A stretch of 64,000 bases of DNA from Phytophthora hibernalis. Lineage: Eukaryota; Oomycota; Peronosporomycetes; Peronosporales; Peronosporaceae. The stretch is taken from positions 186,001 to 250,000 of the forward strand of contig JAAKBF010000339.1 in the NCBI GenBank assembly GCA_012656075.1. Direction: 5' to 3'. Positions 21,485-32,204 of this stretch are shown in pieces. Every line of letters begins with the position of its first letter. Within the stretch, counting starts at the first letter, position 1. A program made the position numbers and the translations under genes. Under the pieces are notes generated by a model. That model was not told the DNA's origin, ran no database searches, and saw only the letters and a program-made list of their open reading frames with translations.

Positions 21485-21990
21485 GATGGCGTTAGAGTGC
21501 CATGTTGAAGGCGGTACCGTGAGTATCGATCACGGTACTGTCGAGAGTAGTACCGTGAGTATCGATAGTAGTACCGTGATCGATATTCACGGTATTCATT
21601 TAGCTAATCAACCAATGGGGCAACGACACGTGGAGTTAAGAGCCAATCGCGAGGTCCTTCGTGAAGTACCTTAAACGTTAATCAGGCAGATGCGTTGTTA
21701 TTCCTTGACAAACCCACTTCAAAGATGGACGGTCCTTTTTCGATATTCTGTAGACTGCGCGGCGATGCTTTCGCTCAAGACTATGTTTGGGCGCGGAAGG
21801 ATATAGGAGCTGCACAGTGCGAAGTGAACGACGACAAATTTCTACGCAGCCGCCGAGGGAAGGACTTGCGACACCAATACTGGCAGACACCTCGCGACAG
21901 CATAGTAACCGAAGCCGAAAAAGATGAGGATCCTCGAGATGAAGTAGAACTACTAGAGCTGTGTCTGCGTCGGACAGAGCTGGAAATATG
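21485..21990 (+). repeat. Right arm of the large inverted repeat
   Basis: This is the mirror image of 19757-20215 (see there). It begins with AGTGCCATGTTGAAGGC, then three palindromic TACCGTGA-type sites. It then has a reading frame from 21726 (MDGPFSIFCRLRGDAFAQDY) that stays open to about 22246 and so is better preserved than the left arm. The product is not recognised. The CCAATGGGG and CACGTGGAG blocks are conserved in both arms and look like a shared upstream region. Confidence 0.7.
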
Positions 21991-22386
21991 CCCCCGGACT
22001 TCAAGATACTCATACGGATGCATGCTGAGTATGGCGAGCGCATTCGAATTGCTCGAAGTGTATGCAAGCAGAATCAATTGGTCGAATAATCCTGGTGTAG
22101 CGAAAGAGGACACCATATCATGGAGACTATGTTTGGACGCAGAGGAGAGCCCTCAATCGTTTTCCGGCTGGTCATCGATAAAATATACATGCACTGGAGT
22201 CAAGAGACCTCGACTGCGTCGACAGGTGCTAATCTCTAACCCGTAGTGAAAGGAATGCCTCCAGGTTACAGCACATATATGTTGGTAAAAGCCGTAGTGA
22301 AAAAATGTCAGGAATCGACTTATGAACACAACGATACCCTACATTCCAACAAAAGTCATTCTTTAGCGTGAGAAGCTCTCCAACCT

Positions 22387-24233
22387 CTACATCAACGACA
22401 GTGCGGCCCTGTTGAATAAAGGCCTTCCAGCCGAGGTTGCGCCAACTTCTTGTTGGGCTGATCCATTGGTCCGCACAATTTCTCTGTTGACGAGGATCCG
22501 TCTACTTCGTCCGTTTACGCGGTGACATGCCGTGCGGGTGTAGAGGACATGAATGCAGGATCCAAACTTTGAACAGTACTTGCACTGGCACCATCCCGCT
22601 GACACGTCGACGATCCATCCTTCGGCGGGTCGGCACACATGCTCCATCCGCGCGTAGTTTGTTCCCATTTGGGCCGTGACAGCGAGGTATTCCACAGTCC
22701 GTTTCTTTGAAGGAATGTAGAAGCAAGGGGCTGGACGGGATTGGACTCGAACTTGCGAGCTGTTTGGATTGCCAATAGGCGGCGGACCAAATTGAAGCAG
22801 CTTGTCACCTGCTAACTGCTTCGTCCGGAGTAAGAGTCGTGGTGTCGGATCTAGAGTGTTTCAAAACGTTCTCGTTCGGTCGGACTCGTTCACACAGCAC
22901 TCTGAAAGCACCTTGATTAAAAGACCCATTTTCAAACGCGATCGCTGAGTGTAGTCTCTCTTGATGACCCGGTTGAATTGTTCCACAGGATTATTTATCG
23001 TAGCAAACCCAGGTTCCGTGTAACAACACTGCCCCCTCGAATAGCGCGAATCCAGCCATTGCGTCTTGAAATAGGAAGCGAAAATTTCAAGTTCGGGCCG
23101 CGTACTCCACTGCTTCAAATAGAATTCCTTGACTTGTGTTAACTCTGCAAAGTTGAACAGAAGTTCATATCGTAGATCTGGGCGAGGCCACAATTCGCAA
23201 CGCGATTCGGAAGCGACTTCGTTTGTTCTTGAACCTTCTTCATGACGTGAAAAAGCACATCAAAAAGATGAAGTTGGAGTCGTATCGGAAAACATGTTCC
23301 AAGGCGTTCAGTTGTCCATCTTCAGCGTCTCCCATTACAAACTTCAGCCGGAGTTGCTTCCCAGTGACATCGCCGTATATGGAACGGAATGAGTACAACG
23401 CCATCGCATAAACGCTCTCAATACGCTGCGATATGATGCAGAAAGCGACCAGGTGGAATTTACGCAAGCGATCTGACATCCCCAGCACTAGTACGGGATA
23501 ACCGACCTGTGACAGTTTGAAGGTGGCATCCGTGTGAAAAATCAAGGAGGCTGGGTCTCGATCAAGACACGCCAACAACTTTCTGGTTGTAATTCCCACG
23601 ACGTAAGGTTCTTCCTCCGATCCATCACCAACGACGAGCTGTCCATCGGTAGTCCTGCCGTACGTAAAAATAATCGGTGCTGATTCGTCGTTATTTCCGT
23701 CGTAGGCCATGCTTCGAACGGCCTTCATGATGCCCTCGTGGTCATCGTTGTATCCAAGCTGAGCCTTCGCGTAGTAGTTGACAAAGTTCTGAACCGCCCG
23801 CAGCCGCGGAACCTTGTCCTCTTCCAATCCAAACTTGGCTCGGATTGCATTGCGAACGCAAACCGGTTTCATTCGCTGCGCAGTAAGCCCCTGACAATAC
23901 TTTTCTGCTGCCGCGTTAGTCCGGCCTTGCGAGGCGACCTCACCTCCACAAAGTGGTTGCCCGCCTCGTACAACGTCTTTTCGTCGTTACGGTACATGTT
24001 AGCACCTTCCCGCACCATCCACAGTTAAGTTGGGGACAAGCGTTCTTGCAGCTTTCCGACTTGCACCGCAGTAGCTGGTACTTAATCGTGTGTCTACTAG
24101 AATCCGTGCAGACAGTACACGCGCCCGTGTTAGCCTTGGTGATCCGCGCAGACCACCTTGAGTCGAGTAGGCCGTTCCCGTCGTCTTTCGCCACGGCGAA
24201 TGCCAGCTCCCTCCAGTCGATTTTCTTCGGCAT
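22387..24233 (-). pseudogene. MULE (Mutator-like) transposase with FLYWCH-like finger and SWIM finger, broken
   Basis: The order is as in the family. An N-terminal zinc-binding region has CTVCTDSSRHTIKYQLLRC and CKNACPQLNC (FLYWCH/WRKY-like DNA binding). The catalytic region begins with LIFHTDATFKLSQVGYPV (first Asp), continues with KFVMGDAEDGQLNALEHVF (second acid), and has NPVEQFNRVIKRDYTQ as a candidate Glu region. A C-terminal SWIM finger reads GWCQCKYCSKFGSCIHVLY (C-x-C...C-x-H). Frames change near 24000, 23250 and elsewhere, and an in-frame TGA lies at about 22858 after NESDRTRTF. Some breaks may be base-call errors; the in-frame stop would not be. The start is ATG at 24231-24233, shared with the mirrored copy at 17.6 kb. 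Confidence 0.85.
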
Positions 24234-24540
24234 CCGGGACGGGCGAATTCAGGAGAATGCCCGTCACTCTTTGGAGTCAGTGGCCACATCGCTTCAGGAC
24301 AATGCCCGTCACTCTTTTGAAGTTGTTCGTGAAGTTCTCCGCCGCCACAGAGAGACAGACAGTGAACCCCCTGTTTCTGTCTTTATGTGGAGGTACCCGG
24401 TTTTTCTGTGTTAATAATTAAATCAATGTATTAATCTGAAATCAATGTGTTATGCAGAAGTTTGTGGCATTAAAATTTTTGCTGTGTTTCATGGATTTAA
24501 TGTGCCGAAACGTAAGATAAGGTGTTTTTAATGCGTTCTC
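24160..24540 (-). mobile_element. MULE terminus (right arm, inverted relative to 17320-17715)
   Basis: Read leftward it starts GAGAACGCATTAAAAACACC and shares the 5' leader, the duplicated AGTGACGGGCATT motif and the first ~30 codons with the copy at 17.3 kb. The two arms lie about 6.8 kb apart and point toward each other. They could be the two ends of one MULE that captured the intervening DNA, or two separate broken insertions. Confidence 0.65.
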
Positions 24541-24682
24541 GTCCGGGTCGCGCAGTGCCCTGTCTCTCAGCGGGGCGTAAATGGGGAGGAGCTACCGCCT
24601 TCCGCCTCTTCTACGAAAACACAAAGAAAATCTCTCTTATTCAGGCCTGGTAAGGCATTCGTTATATTTCCCCCGGAGTGTC

Positions 24683-25000
24683 TTAGCGCAGCTCCTTGAC
24701 TAACGCAAACACGTTCGAAATCTGTCCAGCTGCCTGCTCGAGCAGCTCGTCGTCAACTTCTGCCATCAGCGCTGCAGTGTCGTTGTCGCTGCAGATGATG
24801 TCGCCCGGTATGGTGGGCTTAAAGACGTAAGTTGAAGACGAAAGGAGACTTGCGCAGCGGAGGGCAAAATAAATTGTGGTGAGCCCTCCGCAGGCTGCCG
24901 AAGGCACATACGATCTCAAATTCCTAGTCCTCTGACCCTCTTGGAGTCGCAGCAGGCGCCTGGAGTCGTAGTAGCTGCCGCCCCATGCAGTCGTCTGCAC
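24683..25000 (-). pseudogene. Unrecognised gene fragment next to the MULE end
   Basis: The C-terminal part reads IPGDIICSDNDTAALMAEVD, then DELLEQAAGQISNVFALVKE and LR, with a stop at 24683. It looks like real coding sequence (acidic, helical) but I do not know the family. Its 3' side is the direct-repeat copy 24543-24680, which may be its trailer. The 5' part is unclear. Confidence 0.35.
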
Positions 25001-25044
25001 AGCACAGCACGGCCGTTTTACTAAATGACCTTTTACGGAGAATT

Positions 25045-25665
25045 AGGGTAGGCCGTGCGCTTAAATTATGGCTAACTGTACATGTTTTTCACACTTAGTA
25101 AGTTAGTAAGTGTGTAGTAAAAATCATAAACATGTCACTGGACTCAAATCAAGGTAAAATCGAGAAGTTCTGTAGCCTCCCATTCACAGTTCCCCGGCAA
25201 AACGTAATCAGTTATTTACCTTGCAAAATTAGTACATTTGGGACAAAGGCTTGCTTTACCGTGATACAAATCCATTTGAAAATCTTTTCACCTGGAAGAA
25301 TTTATTGGTCCCACCTTTCCCTTTGCCGGGGAACTCTGTGATTGTTTTCAGAGACTCGTAACTCTTCAAACTGAATTGTTTCCTGCTCGTTCGTGATAGA
25401 AAACATACCTGGACTATCCTGGATACCTAGGTTTTGGTAGCACATGTAGCGTCCGCTTCGGCTGTGCAAGTGGTTAATCCGCTTGGCGGATTTGGACAGC
25501 CGCGTTCCTCACAGCATTGTATTGTTTATTGCTTTGTGCATTGGTTACAAGGGTAATCATAAACTCTCATACCTTATATACACTATTACATGAAACTTAC
25601 TGTGAAGTTCATGTTAGTAAGTGTCAAGTGAGGGCCATAAACAGCAAAACAGCCAAGCCTACGGA
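25045..25665 (+). repeat. LTR-like repeat, right copy, interrupted by a second MITE
   Basis: This is the direct copy of 13795-14452, lying 11.2 kb away in the same orientation. It includes CTAACTGTACATGTTTTT, AATCATAAACATGTCACTGG and the terminal CATTGGTTACAAGGGTAATC through AACAGCCAAGCCT. If the pair were the LTRs of one element, the inside has been filled by later insertions; more likely they are separate remnants of one family. Confidence 0.6.
25185..25340. mobile_element. 156-bp MITE nested in the right repeat (ATT duplication)
   Basis: The ends are CACAGTTCCCCGGCAAA and the inverted CACAGAGTTCCCCGGCAAA, bordered by ATT at 25182-25184 and 25341-25343. The left repeat copy has a single ATT at the matching place and lacks the element. 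The 3-bp duplication and CACAG ends fit a CACTA- or Harbinger-like element. It has no coding capacity. Confidence 0.8.
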
Positions 25666-26841
25666 GAATTTAAATTCATACAGAATTTTGGGTTGAATAA
25701 GGGGCTTACATAGGTGCGTAAGGCGACAGAAAACGACAAGGACCTCGGCAAAAATCGTTTTTAGCTTTTTCGGAGGCTCCCAAGGTGAAGGGTCGCTTTT
25801 TCTATTTAATAAAAATGGGACCTCACTTTAAACATAGAAAATTCCTTCATCTAGTATTTGAGGGCACCTTTTCCCTCGCATTAGAGAGCAGAATGTTGCT
25901 AAGTCCAAGGAAATGTCGGCCCTGTGCTCGCGATTCTAAATTTTTACCCTAACCTATTCGCAAAACTAATGTATCCACTTGATAAAAACTACTTCTGAAG
26001 TAAGTAAGAGCGTAAAAGGAGTAAGTTAAATACATGTACAAGACATGTGTGTACATGTGTGTACCACAACAAAAACTCAATGTCCCAATCACTGACGTCA
26101 AGCCAGCGATTCATTCATCCTATTTCGGGCTACGTGAGGCCATAATACTTGACTTACAAGTAAAAACGCGGGAGTAGAAATGATGGTATTAGGGGGTCAG
26201 AATTACAAAAATTCGGCTCCAATCACAATCATTTCGGCACCAAATAACATGTCATTTCCAGGCCAAATGCCATGGAATTTGGCCCTTATCGAAATGACCC
26301 ACCTCCAGAGGTGGGTGATTTCGTGAAATGACATAAGGAAATCTGTGATCCTCCAGAAGACGTGGCCCCTCACTCGTCTTTTTTCTCGTGCAACGGAAAC
26401 ATGGAGCTAGCCTTTGTGGTCTTCGATACATTTAATACAGGGCTGGAATTGGCGGAGCAAACCGCACAGTGGTCCAAGCCCTACCGACACCACCCTGTCC
26501 GCACGATCGATCTTGAGCGGTAAGATTTCTGTTGCAAAAGCTCTTGTTTCCCGCCAAAAAGTCTAACAACCTGGTGGTGCATGCATTATGCCTATATGAC
26601 GGAGCTTCCGAGGTCCTGCGAAGGTTCTTCCCCTCATTATAGTACGATGAAGAACAACTCGTCGATTGAATCGAGACTAAACCAGCTTCGCAGCACGAAT
26701 TAAAAACCGATTGCCGGAGAAGGTGCCATCACGCAAGAAATGGTCGACTACATGTACCAAGACGTCTGCTTCAGGGCTCGAGCTAGCTGTCAAAAATCCT
26801 TGTCGTATAGGTTCAAAAAATCATGTATAGTAAATAATTCG
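25666..26841. other. No supported gene
   Basis: The sequence is AT-rich with scattered short frames. Near 26220-26340 the phrases GGTGGGTGATTTCG and ATTTCGGCACC recur loosely. I see no domain, TIR or RNA gene. Confidence 0.35.
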
Positions 26842-27009
26842 TCAATTTCTTCTCGTACATATGTACAGCAGGATCTCATGTAGCTCCTCTTCATCGTAAA
26901 ACACTTTGTTAAAAAGGAGATGGTTTTCGTCAAGCTCTGCTTCTAGGGTTGAAAGCGCTAGAAAGTTCACCTGAGCAACGAGGCGCTGTCGCTCGCTAAA
27001 CTTCGGCAT
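26842..27009 (-). pseudogene. Possible Harbinger-type transposase N-terminal fragment
   Basis: From an ATG at 27009 the frame reads MPKFSERQRLVAQVNFLALS and then a Glu-rich helix to a stop at 26842. The M-P-K-x-S-x-R-Q-R-L opening resembles the N-termini of oomycete PIF/Harbinger DDE proteins as I know them. There is no catalytic core. The assignment rests on the short opening only. Confidence 0.35.
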
Positions 27010-27837
27010 GGAAAACGACACTTGCTGCTCTTGGCGGGGCCCACAGGCTGCACTTCCATGTCTTGGCGGTGACCACGAGCTTCGACATTCTGGTAAAATA
27101 CAATATTTGGCAGTTTTAGATTGATTCTGATACCCCTTTTGCAAAGACTTTATTTGTCGCAGACCATGTCTATAGATATAGCGTTTCTCACGCTGTTAGA
27201 TACCGTTTAATATTAGCTGAAATGGAGCAATCAATACATGTAAAGTCGGACTTTTGCGAATTTACTACAAGTAGCACAAAAGAGATCGGCAGCCTGCTGG
27301 CATGAGTCTTACCGCAAGTACTCGTGCGAACCGACGCAAAAGGACTGCTCTTCAAGGTCAAGAACCATGGTGCCTAGCCGCAGGTCACGGTGTTCAAGGC
27401 GAATGAGTTTCAGTATTGTTAAATAATTCCTGTAAGTAGAGTTGTAACATATGAAAATACTTAATATGAAAATACCGTTAAATACGTGTGCTGTCCGGAG
27501 ACATAAATTATGTGGTTTGAATGCAGCCACCCCACCCCTCCCCCACTGCCGGGCTCGGCCAGCGCAGCATTGCAATGGTGGCGATGGAACATTGCCTTGC
27601 AAACGGCTTGTCTATCGTTCAGACGCACGTCGCGGGTCACCCACTCGGTGTGCGTGCGCTCTCCAAAAGCGCTGGCCAGCGTTTTAGCGGCCGGTGCGTG
27701 TCCAGCATGAATCACATCCACGAAAAACATCTTGACTCCTGATCCCGAGATTCCACCGTCGTGTAAAGGGCCGGATCAGTTAAACGGGTGGTAACTTATG
27801 ATACAACTTATATCATCCCTGGAAGGCAACAGCGACA
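27010..27837. other. Transition zone, only doubtful frames
   Basis: A minus-strand frame at 27730-27461 (FFVDVIHAGHAPAAKTLASA) overlaps plus-strand frames in the same GC-rich patch. I cannot tell which, if any, is real. The stretch marks the change from transposon-rich to gene-dense sequence. Confidence 0.3.
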
Positions 27838-28031
27838 ATGAGCTCTCGCCCGGGCATGAATAAACTTGTCGCCGCCGTCCCCTTGGCGCGTCATGCTGCT
27901 CCTTGGATGATTGGCAAGCCGATTGGCCGAAACCCCGAATCGCGCGGACAGTGGTACTGCGATATGCCCGGGGATTGGTGGAAGTCCGCCTTCAACCGTC
28001 GCCGCTGTGGTCCTCAAAGACACGTGCAAAC

Positions 28032-28329
28032 ATGACGGTTCGCATCGACTTGAATGATTTTCTGCACAGTTTATTACGGGACGCCAAGCATCGCCTGTCA
28101 CGACGCACACTCGTTGACGACACACCAAAGCCAAAAAGCGGAAGAAGGCTCACTTCGCCTTCAATTGCCTCGCCGCTAGCCGCTCCGCCAGCGATCCGAT
28201 CCCCGCGCGCGACCCTCTCCGCGTGTTTGATCGCACCCGCCTCGAGGAACGCTCTGCGACCGAGCATAACGGCGGGTCTAAGTCTACGGAGCCGCTAACT
28301 TTAGGTCTGGAGGGACAGGACCGACGCTT
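28032..28329 (+). CDS. Possible short upstream coding region with basic motif
   Basis: ATG at 28032 gives TVRIDLNDFLHSLLRDAKHR and then, after one A is added at the AAAA near 28136, KPKKRKKAHFAFNCLAASRS through to SKSTEPLTLGLEGQDRR. It runs up to the App1-like gene start at 28330 and could be that gene's true N-terminus (another single-base addition would join them) or an unrelated frame. KPKKRKK is a good nuclear-signal type sequence, which fits poorly with a membrane enzyme. Confidence 0.3.
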
Positions 28330-31300
28330 ATGGCCTTCACCATGCAGACGCAGCAGCAGGTGAACTGGGCGTCTCCGCCCGCGTCGCCCTCCCAGCTGTC
28401 GCTGCGCGCGACACCCGCGTCTCCGCAGGTTGTGCGCACGAAAGCGCGCGCTTCACTCCGCAAGAAGAAGAAGAAGAGTGACCCGGCCAATAGCGCGCTG
28501 GTTCTCGTGGGCATGCTGTTCTTCGGCGTGCTCCTGGCGCTCGTGGTCATGGCCTTCTTCGCCTATGCGCCGCTGCTGTGCGCGTCCTGGCTCGGCATCA
28601 TGTATGTCATCGGCCTGTACCTGTCCACAGAGTCCAAGTGGCGCTGGCACGACGCCCAGGAGTTCGAGAACCGCTTCTGGACTGGCACCGCCTTCATGTT
28701 CAGTGCCGCGGCGTTCTATATCAAGGACTCGCCCTTGCTGTGGGTCAGTGGAACTCCACGCTCGGCCTCGTGCTCGTCTTCGGCTTCACTATGAGCGTGC
28801 ACTTCTTCGACCGATTCCTACACAGACAGGAGATCAGTCGCCGACCCAAACTCAAGGAGGCCGCCAGAAAATTCTCCCATAATTTATTCAAGTACAAGGC
28901 CACGGCGGAGGAGAAGACGACGCTCGTCATGGAGAGCGTCGTCCGTATCGACCGCCACTATTTGCCCAGTACGATCAACAACATGATCAACCTGGCCGAG
29001 GTCAAGCGGCGCGAGCTCAAGATCTTCCGGATCCTCGCAGGAGCAGAGAGGGATGAGCTCAACTACATTTTGAACCACATCCGGCTAGCGCTGCTTTTCT
29101 ACAAAGTCAAGGATCACTCGAAAATGCGCGAGGACCAGAGTCGTACGCTGATCCTTGACCTGTTGTGCACCACACGGCTAGCAGACTTGTCCGTGATGTC
29201 CCGCGCGTTGCTCTTGGATGCGCTCATGGTTATGAAAATCAGCGCGCACCCGATGGCTGAAAAATGGGTGCGTAATATTATATTGAAGACGCAGGGCGAC
29301 GATCTGAGCAACCTCAAGACACTCACGGATGCGAAAGGCGACTTCCACAGTATGCACAAGCTGGTGTTTAACGACATTCGTGACCCGACGATTCGAGCAG
29401 ACATTCTGAGTCATATTCAGCGCGAAGCGAGTGTGCAAATTGCGCACATGCGCCTCGGAACAAAGCGCGGTCGTAGCCGCAAGCAGCAGGCATGGCGCAA
29501 AGTGTTGAGTGATGTCGATGACACTCTCTACTCTTCAGGCGGGCGATACCCAGCAGGTTTGGACACGCGCTACCCACGACACACTCTGTACCCTGGTGTA
29601 CTTCCATTCTATCGAGAGCTCGATATGGGCACCGTTGGTCCTGACGATTGGACTGACGAGCGCGTGGGCAACCTTGTGTTTCTTTCGGCGAGACCGCACG
29701 TATACAAGGATGTGTCTGAAAAGAAATCGTACGCCAAATTTGCTGCGCTACACGAGAAAATGGGCATGCACACTCTACCCACGATGCTTGCGGGTAACCT
29801 CACGTCGGGCCGTGCCTTCATGTGGCAAGGTGACTTGGAACCCATGGCCCAGAAAAAGTTTGACAACTTTTGTGAATTCTACCAGCTTTACCCAGAGTTC
29901 AAGCACGTGTTCGTTGGTGATAACGGCCAAGGTGATGTGCGTGCAGCTGAACTTATTGTCGAAAAGTTCGGTCCTGATGCCTTAGAGGCCGGCTTCTTCC
30001 AGCGCGTACAGCCTATGGAGAAGATGTTCAACTATCACTCGAGGGAGGACCTGGAGCGTTGGCGCAAGATGAATATCATCTTTTTTGATACGTATGTGGG
30101 TGCTGCTGTCGAAGCCTTCCGCATGAAGAAGATCCGCCTTGGCGGTCTGAAAAAATCTGTGATGATGCCGGCCAGTCATTTGAAACTATTCACTCGTGGC
30201 TAACCCCACAGAGTCGCGAACGTGCTAGACTGCTGCTCAACCGAGACCTTGCTGCAGCTAACGTGCTGTTAGCAAAAAGTATGGGCCCTCGCCGCAGGTG
30301 TTAAAGCCTCAAGGATTGGAGTTGAACTCGATCGTTCGTACGCCACTTGGACGTGGGATCGTCCGCAAATTCCGCGGCCTAGACGGTATTTATCAGATCG
30401 ATTTGACCGATTGGCCACCTTCTTCATCGAAGCAAAAGCGGGCTCAAGCCTTTTTTCCAGAAGACAGCCTCATGGCCTACGTGAGTACAGACATCTCACC
30501 TCTTGCGACTAGCTCGCTGAACTATGTGAAGTTCTATCGCCCGCTGCCTGCTCGCATTTTTGCAGCGCACACGCTTGTGAAGACGATGTTTGGAATCGGC
30601 CGTGTTCTTCGTTACCGCGTGGAAGATGAAATCTACACTGTATCCATCCCTGGCGATCAGAACATGTTACACATGACAGCCTATCTGAATGCAGACTCGC
30701 TACAACCCGTAGACGACGAATTTTTGAAGAACTACGTCAGTGGCGGCTCGACATCACCCCGCATGTTCGCAGGGGTGCGCTCTGGCATTGGTTTTATTAC
30801 AAAGAAGCTTATTACGTTTGTACCCGGCGGATCTTCCGTCAAGCCACTGTTTTCTATGGCAGTGGTTGTTGATTCGCCTTTGGGCGTGGTGTGGTGGTTA
30901 ACTTTCGAGAAGAAGATCGAGTCTACGAACTACAACTATTCCATAGCGAGACCAAGACTCGGGGTGGTGAGATAGTGTCACAGGTCAGTGTATTTGTTCA
31001 TGAGCATCACTTGCAACTATCACCAGTGTCTCCACCGCGGAGTTTCTTTTCAATGCTCGGATTGGGCTCAGGAAGAGGAAAAGTTATGATCTCGCCGAAA
31101 CCAGATCCTATCTCGGTCGGGTCACGTGTTGCCACCGCGTACGGCAAGGGCGTCATTCGAAGCTACCGTGCAGGCGACGATGTTTATGGAGTAGCATTGA
31201 CTGACTGGACACTTGCAGATGGCCACAATGTGATGGCTTATCTTACCAAAGACTTCATTAAGATCGTAGCTCCGTGCCTAGAGGATGTTCCAGCACTCAC

Positions 31301-32204
31301 TCTTACCACTAAGGAGATTGCATCGGAGGGGAAAGCAGCACCAGCGCCAGGTAGCGGTGGCATTTTTCAGTTGTTCCGGTATGGTTTTTCGACTCAGGCA
31401 GTTGAAGCTGAGATTCCAGACACCGATGAAGCTGGCATCAAGCGCCAAATTGACACCGTGTTTGGGCTGAGTGTTGCTACCATGATCCAGCCGTACCACG
31501 GATGCCTGAAAGTGACGCTCGTTAACCCAGATTTTAAGGGAGCTGTCGCGTATGTCCAGGCCTCTGACACCAAGGATATCCCGTTAGATGCTACGCGCGT
31601 GAGGCGTAACACCCTGGAGCTACTTGTGGGCCCATTCAGCTACCTGCTCGCCGGAAATAACACTGATAGTGGCGATAACGTGGACTCAAACCTCCCGAAG
31701 ACCCTCTTCCCGAAAGGGTCTTTAGTTGTGACACCATTTGGTGAGGGTACCGTACGGCTGCACCGGCGTTTTGATGACATCTACGTAGTGAACTTGCCGT
31801 CAATGCACGGTTATTTTCGTGTGAGCAGCCTCCAGCGCCCGGTGCGTGGTGTAGTGGGTCGACCGGTCGACACGGTATATGGATCAGGCATGCTCGAACA
31901 GGTGCGTGAGGAAGACGGCGTCCACGTAGTCGTCCTTCGACTTGGTTTGACAACGTCCGAAGCGCGTGTGTACCTGCACCCCTCCAGCGTTATCGGGTCG
32001 ATCAAGGCGTCTCGTGGCGACGTAGTGATGACTCCCTTCGGCTCAGGGGTCGTGATGAAGTATCGCTCACACGACGGATACTACCGCGTGGCGCTGGATT
32101 GGGACTCTAACGGCCAGAGCCATACATCCGCGTACATCAGCCAAGACAGCCTCGTGCGCACAGGCCCAGTCGAAAACAGTTCAAGCGGTTGTGCCGTCAT
32201 GTAA
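28330..32204 (+). CDS. App1-like membrane phosphatase with eight C-terminal GxGxV repeats and a CaaX end
   Basis: The order is: a basic N-terminus; hydrophobic membrane segments (ALVLVGMLFFGVLLALVVMA, then a second pair ending near TLGLVLVFGFTMSVHFFD); a helical middle; then the App1/DUF2183 catalytic motif VLSDVDDTLYSSGG (D-x-D-x-T, HAD-type phosphatidate phosphatase) with LVFLSARPHVYKD and HVFVGDNGQGD downstream. From about 30320 to 32170 follow eight repeats of the form xxGxGxVxxxRxxDxxYxVxL, such as PLGRGIVRKFRGLDGIYQI and PFGSGVVMKYRSHDGYYRV; the fifth is degenerate. The protein ends SSSGCAVM. Four frame changes (GGG 28742, AAAAAA 30160, AAAAA 30274, TTT 30878) each close with one added base, giving about 1,290 residues. 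The likely role is membrane lipid dephosphorylation. The repeat function is unknown. Confidence 0.75.

Noticed and set aside
13795..25665. One intact 11.9-kb LTR retrotransposon
   Set aside because: There is no gag-protease-RT-integrase order between the repeats; the inside is unrelated DNA elements.
1..28000. RXLR or Crinkler effector genes
   Set aside because: I looked for a signal peptide followed by RxLR-EER or LxLFLAK in the sparse half; no frame has them together.
28430..28882. Alternative 150-residue frame rich in Arg/Ser/Cys
   Set aside because: It is an out-of-frame reading of the App1-like membrane region; hydrophobic helices are in the other frames.
28578..30203. App1-like and repeat region as two or three separate genes
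   Set aside because: Protein-like sequence continues past the stop at 30201 (SFETIHSWLTPQSRERARLL), and single-base additions in A runs connect all parts.
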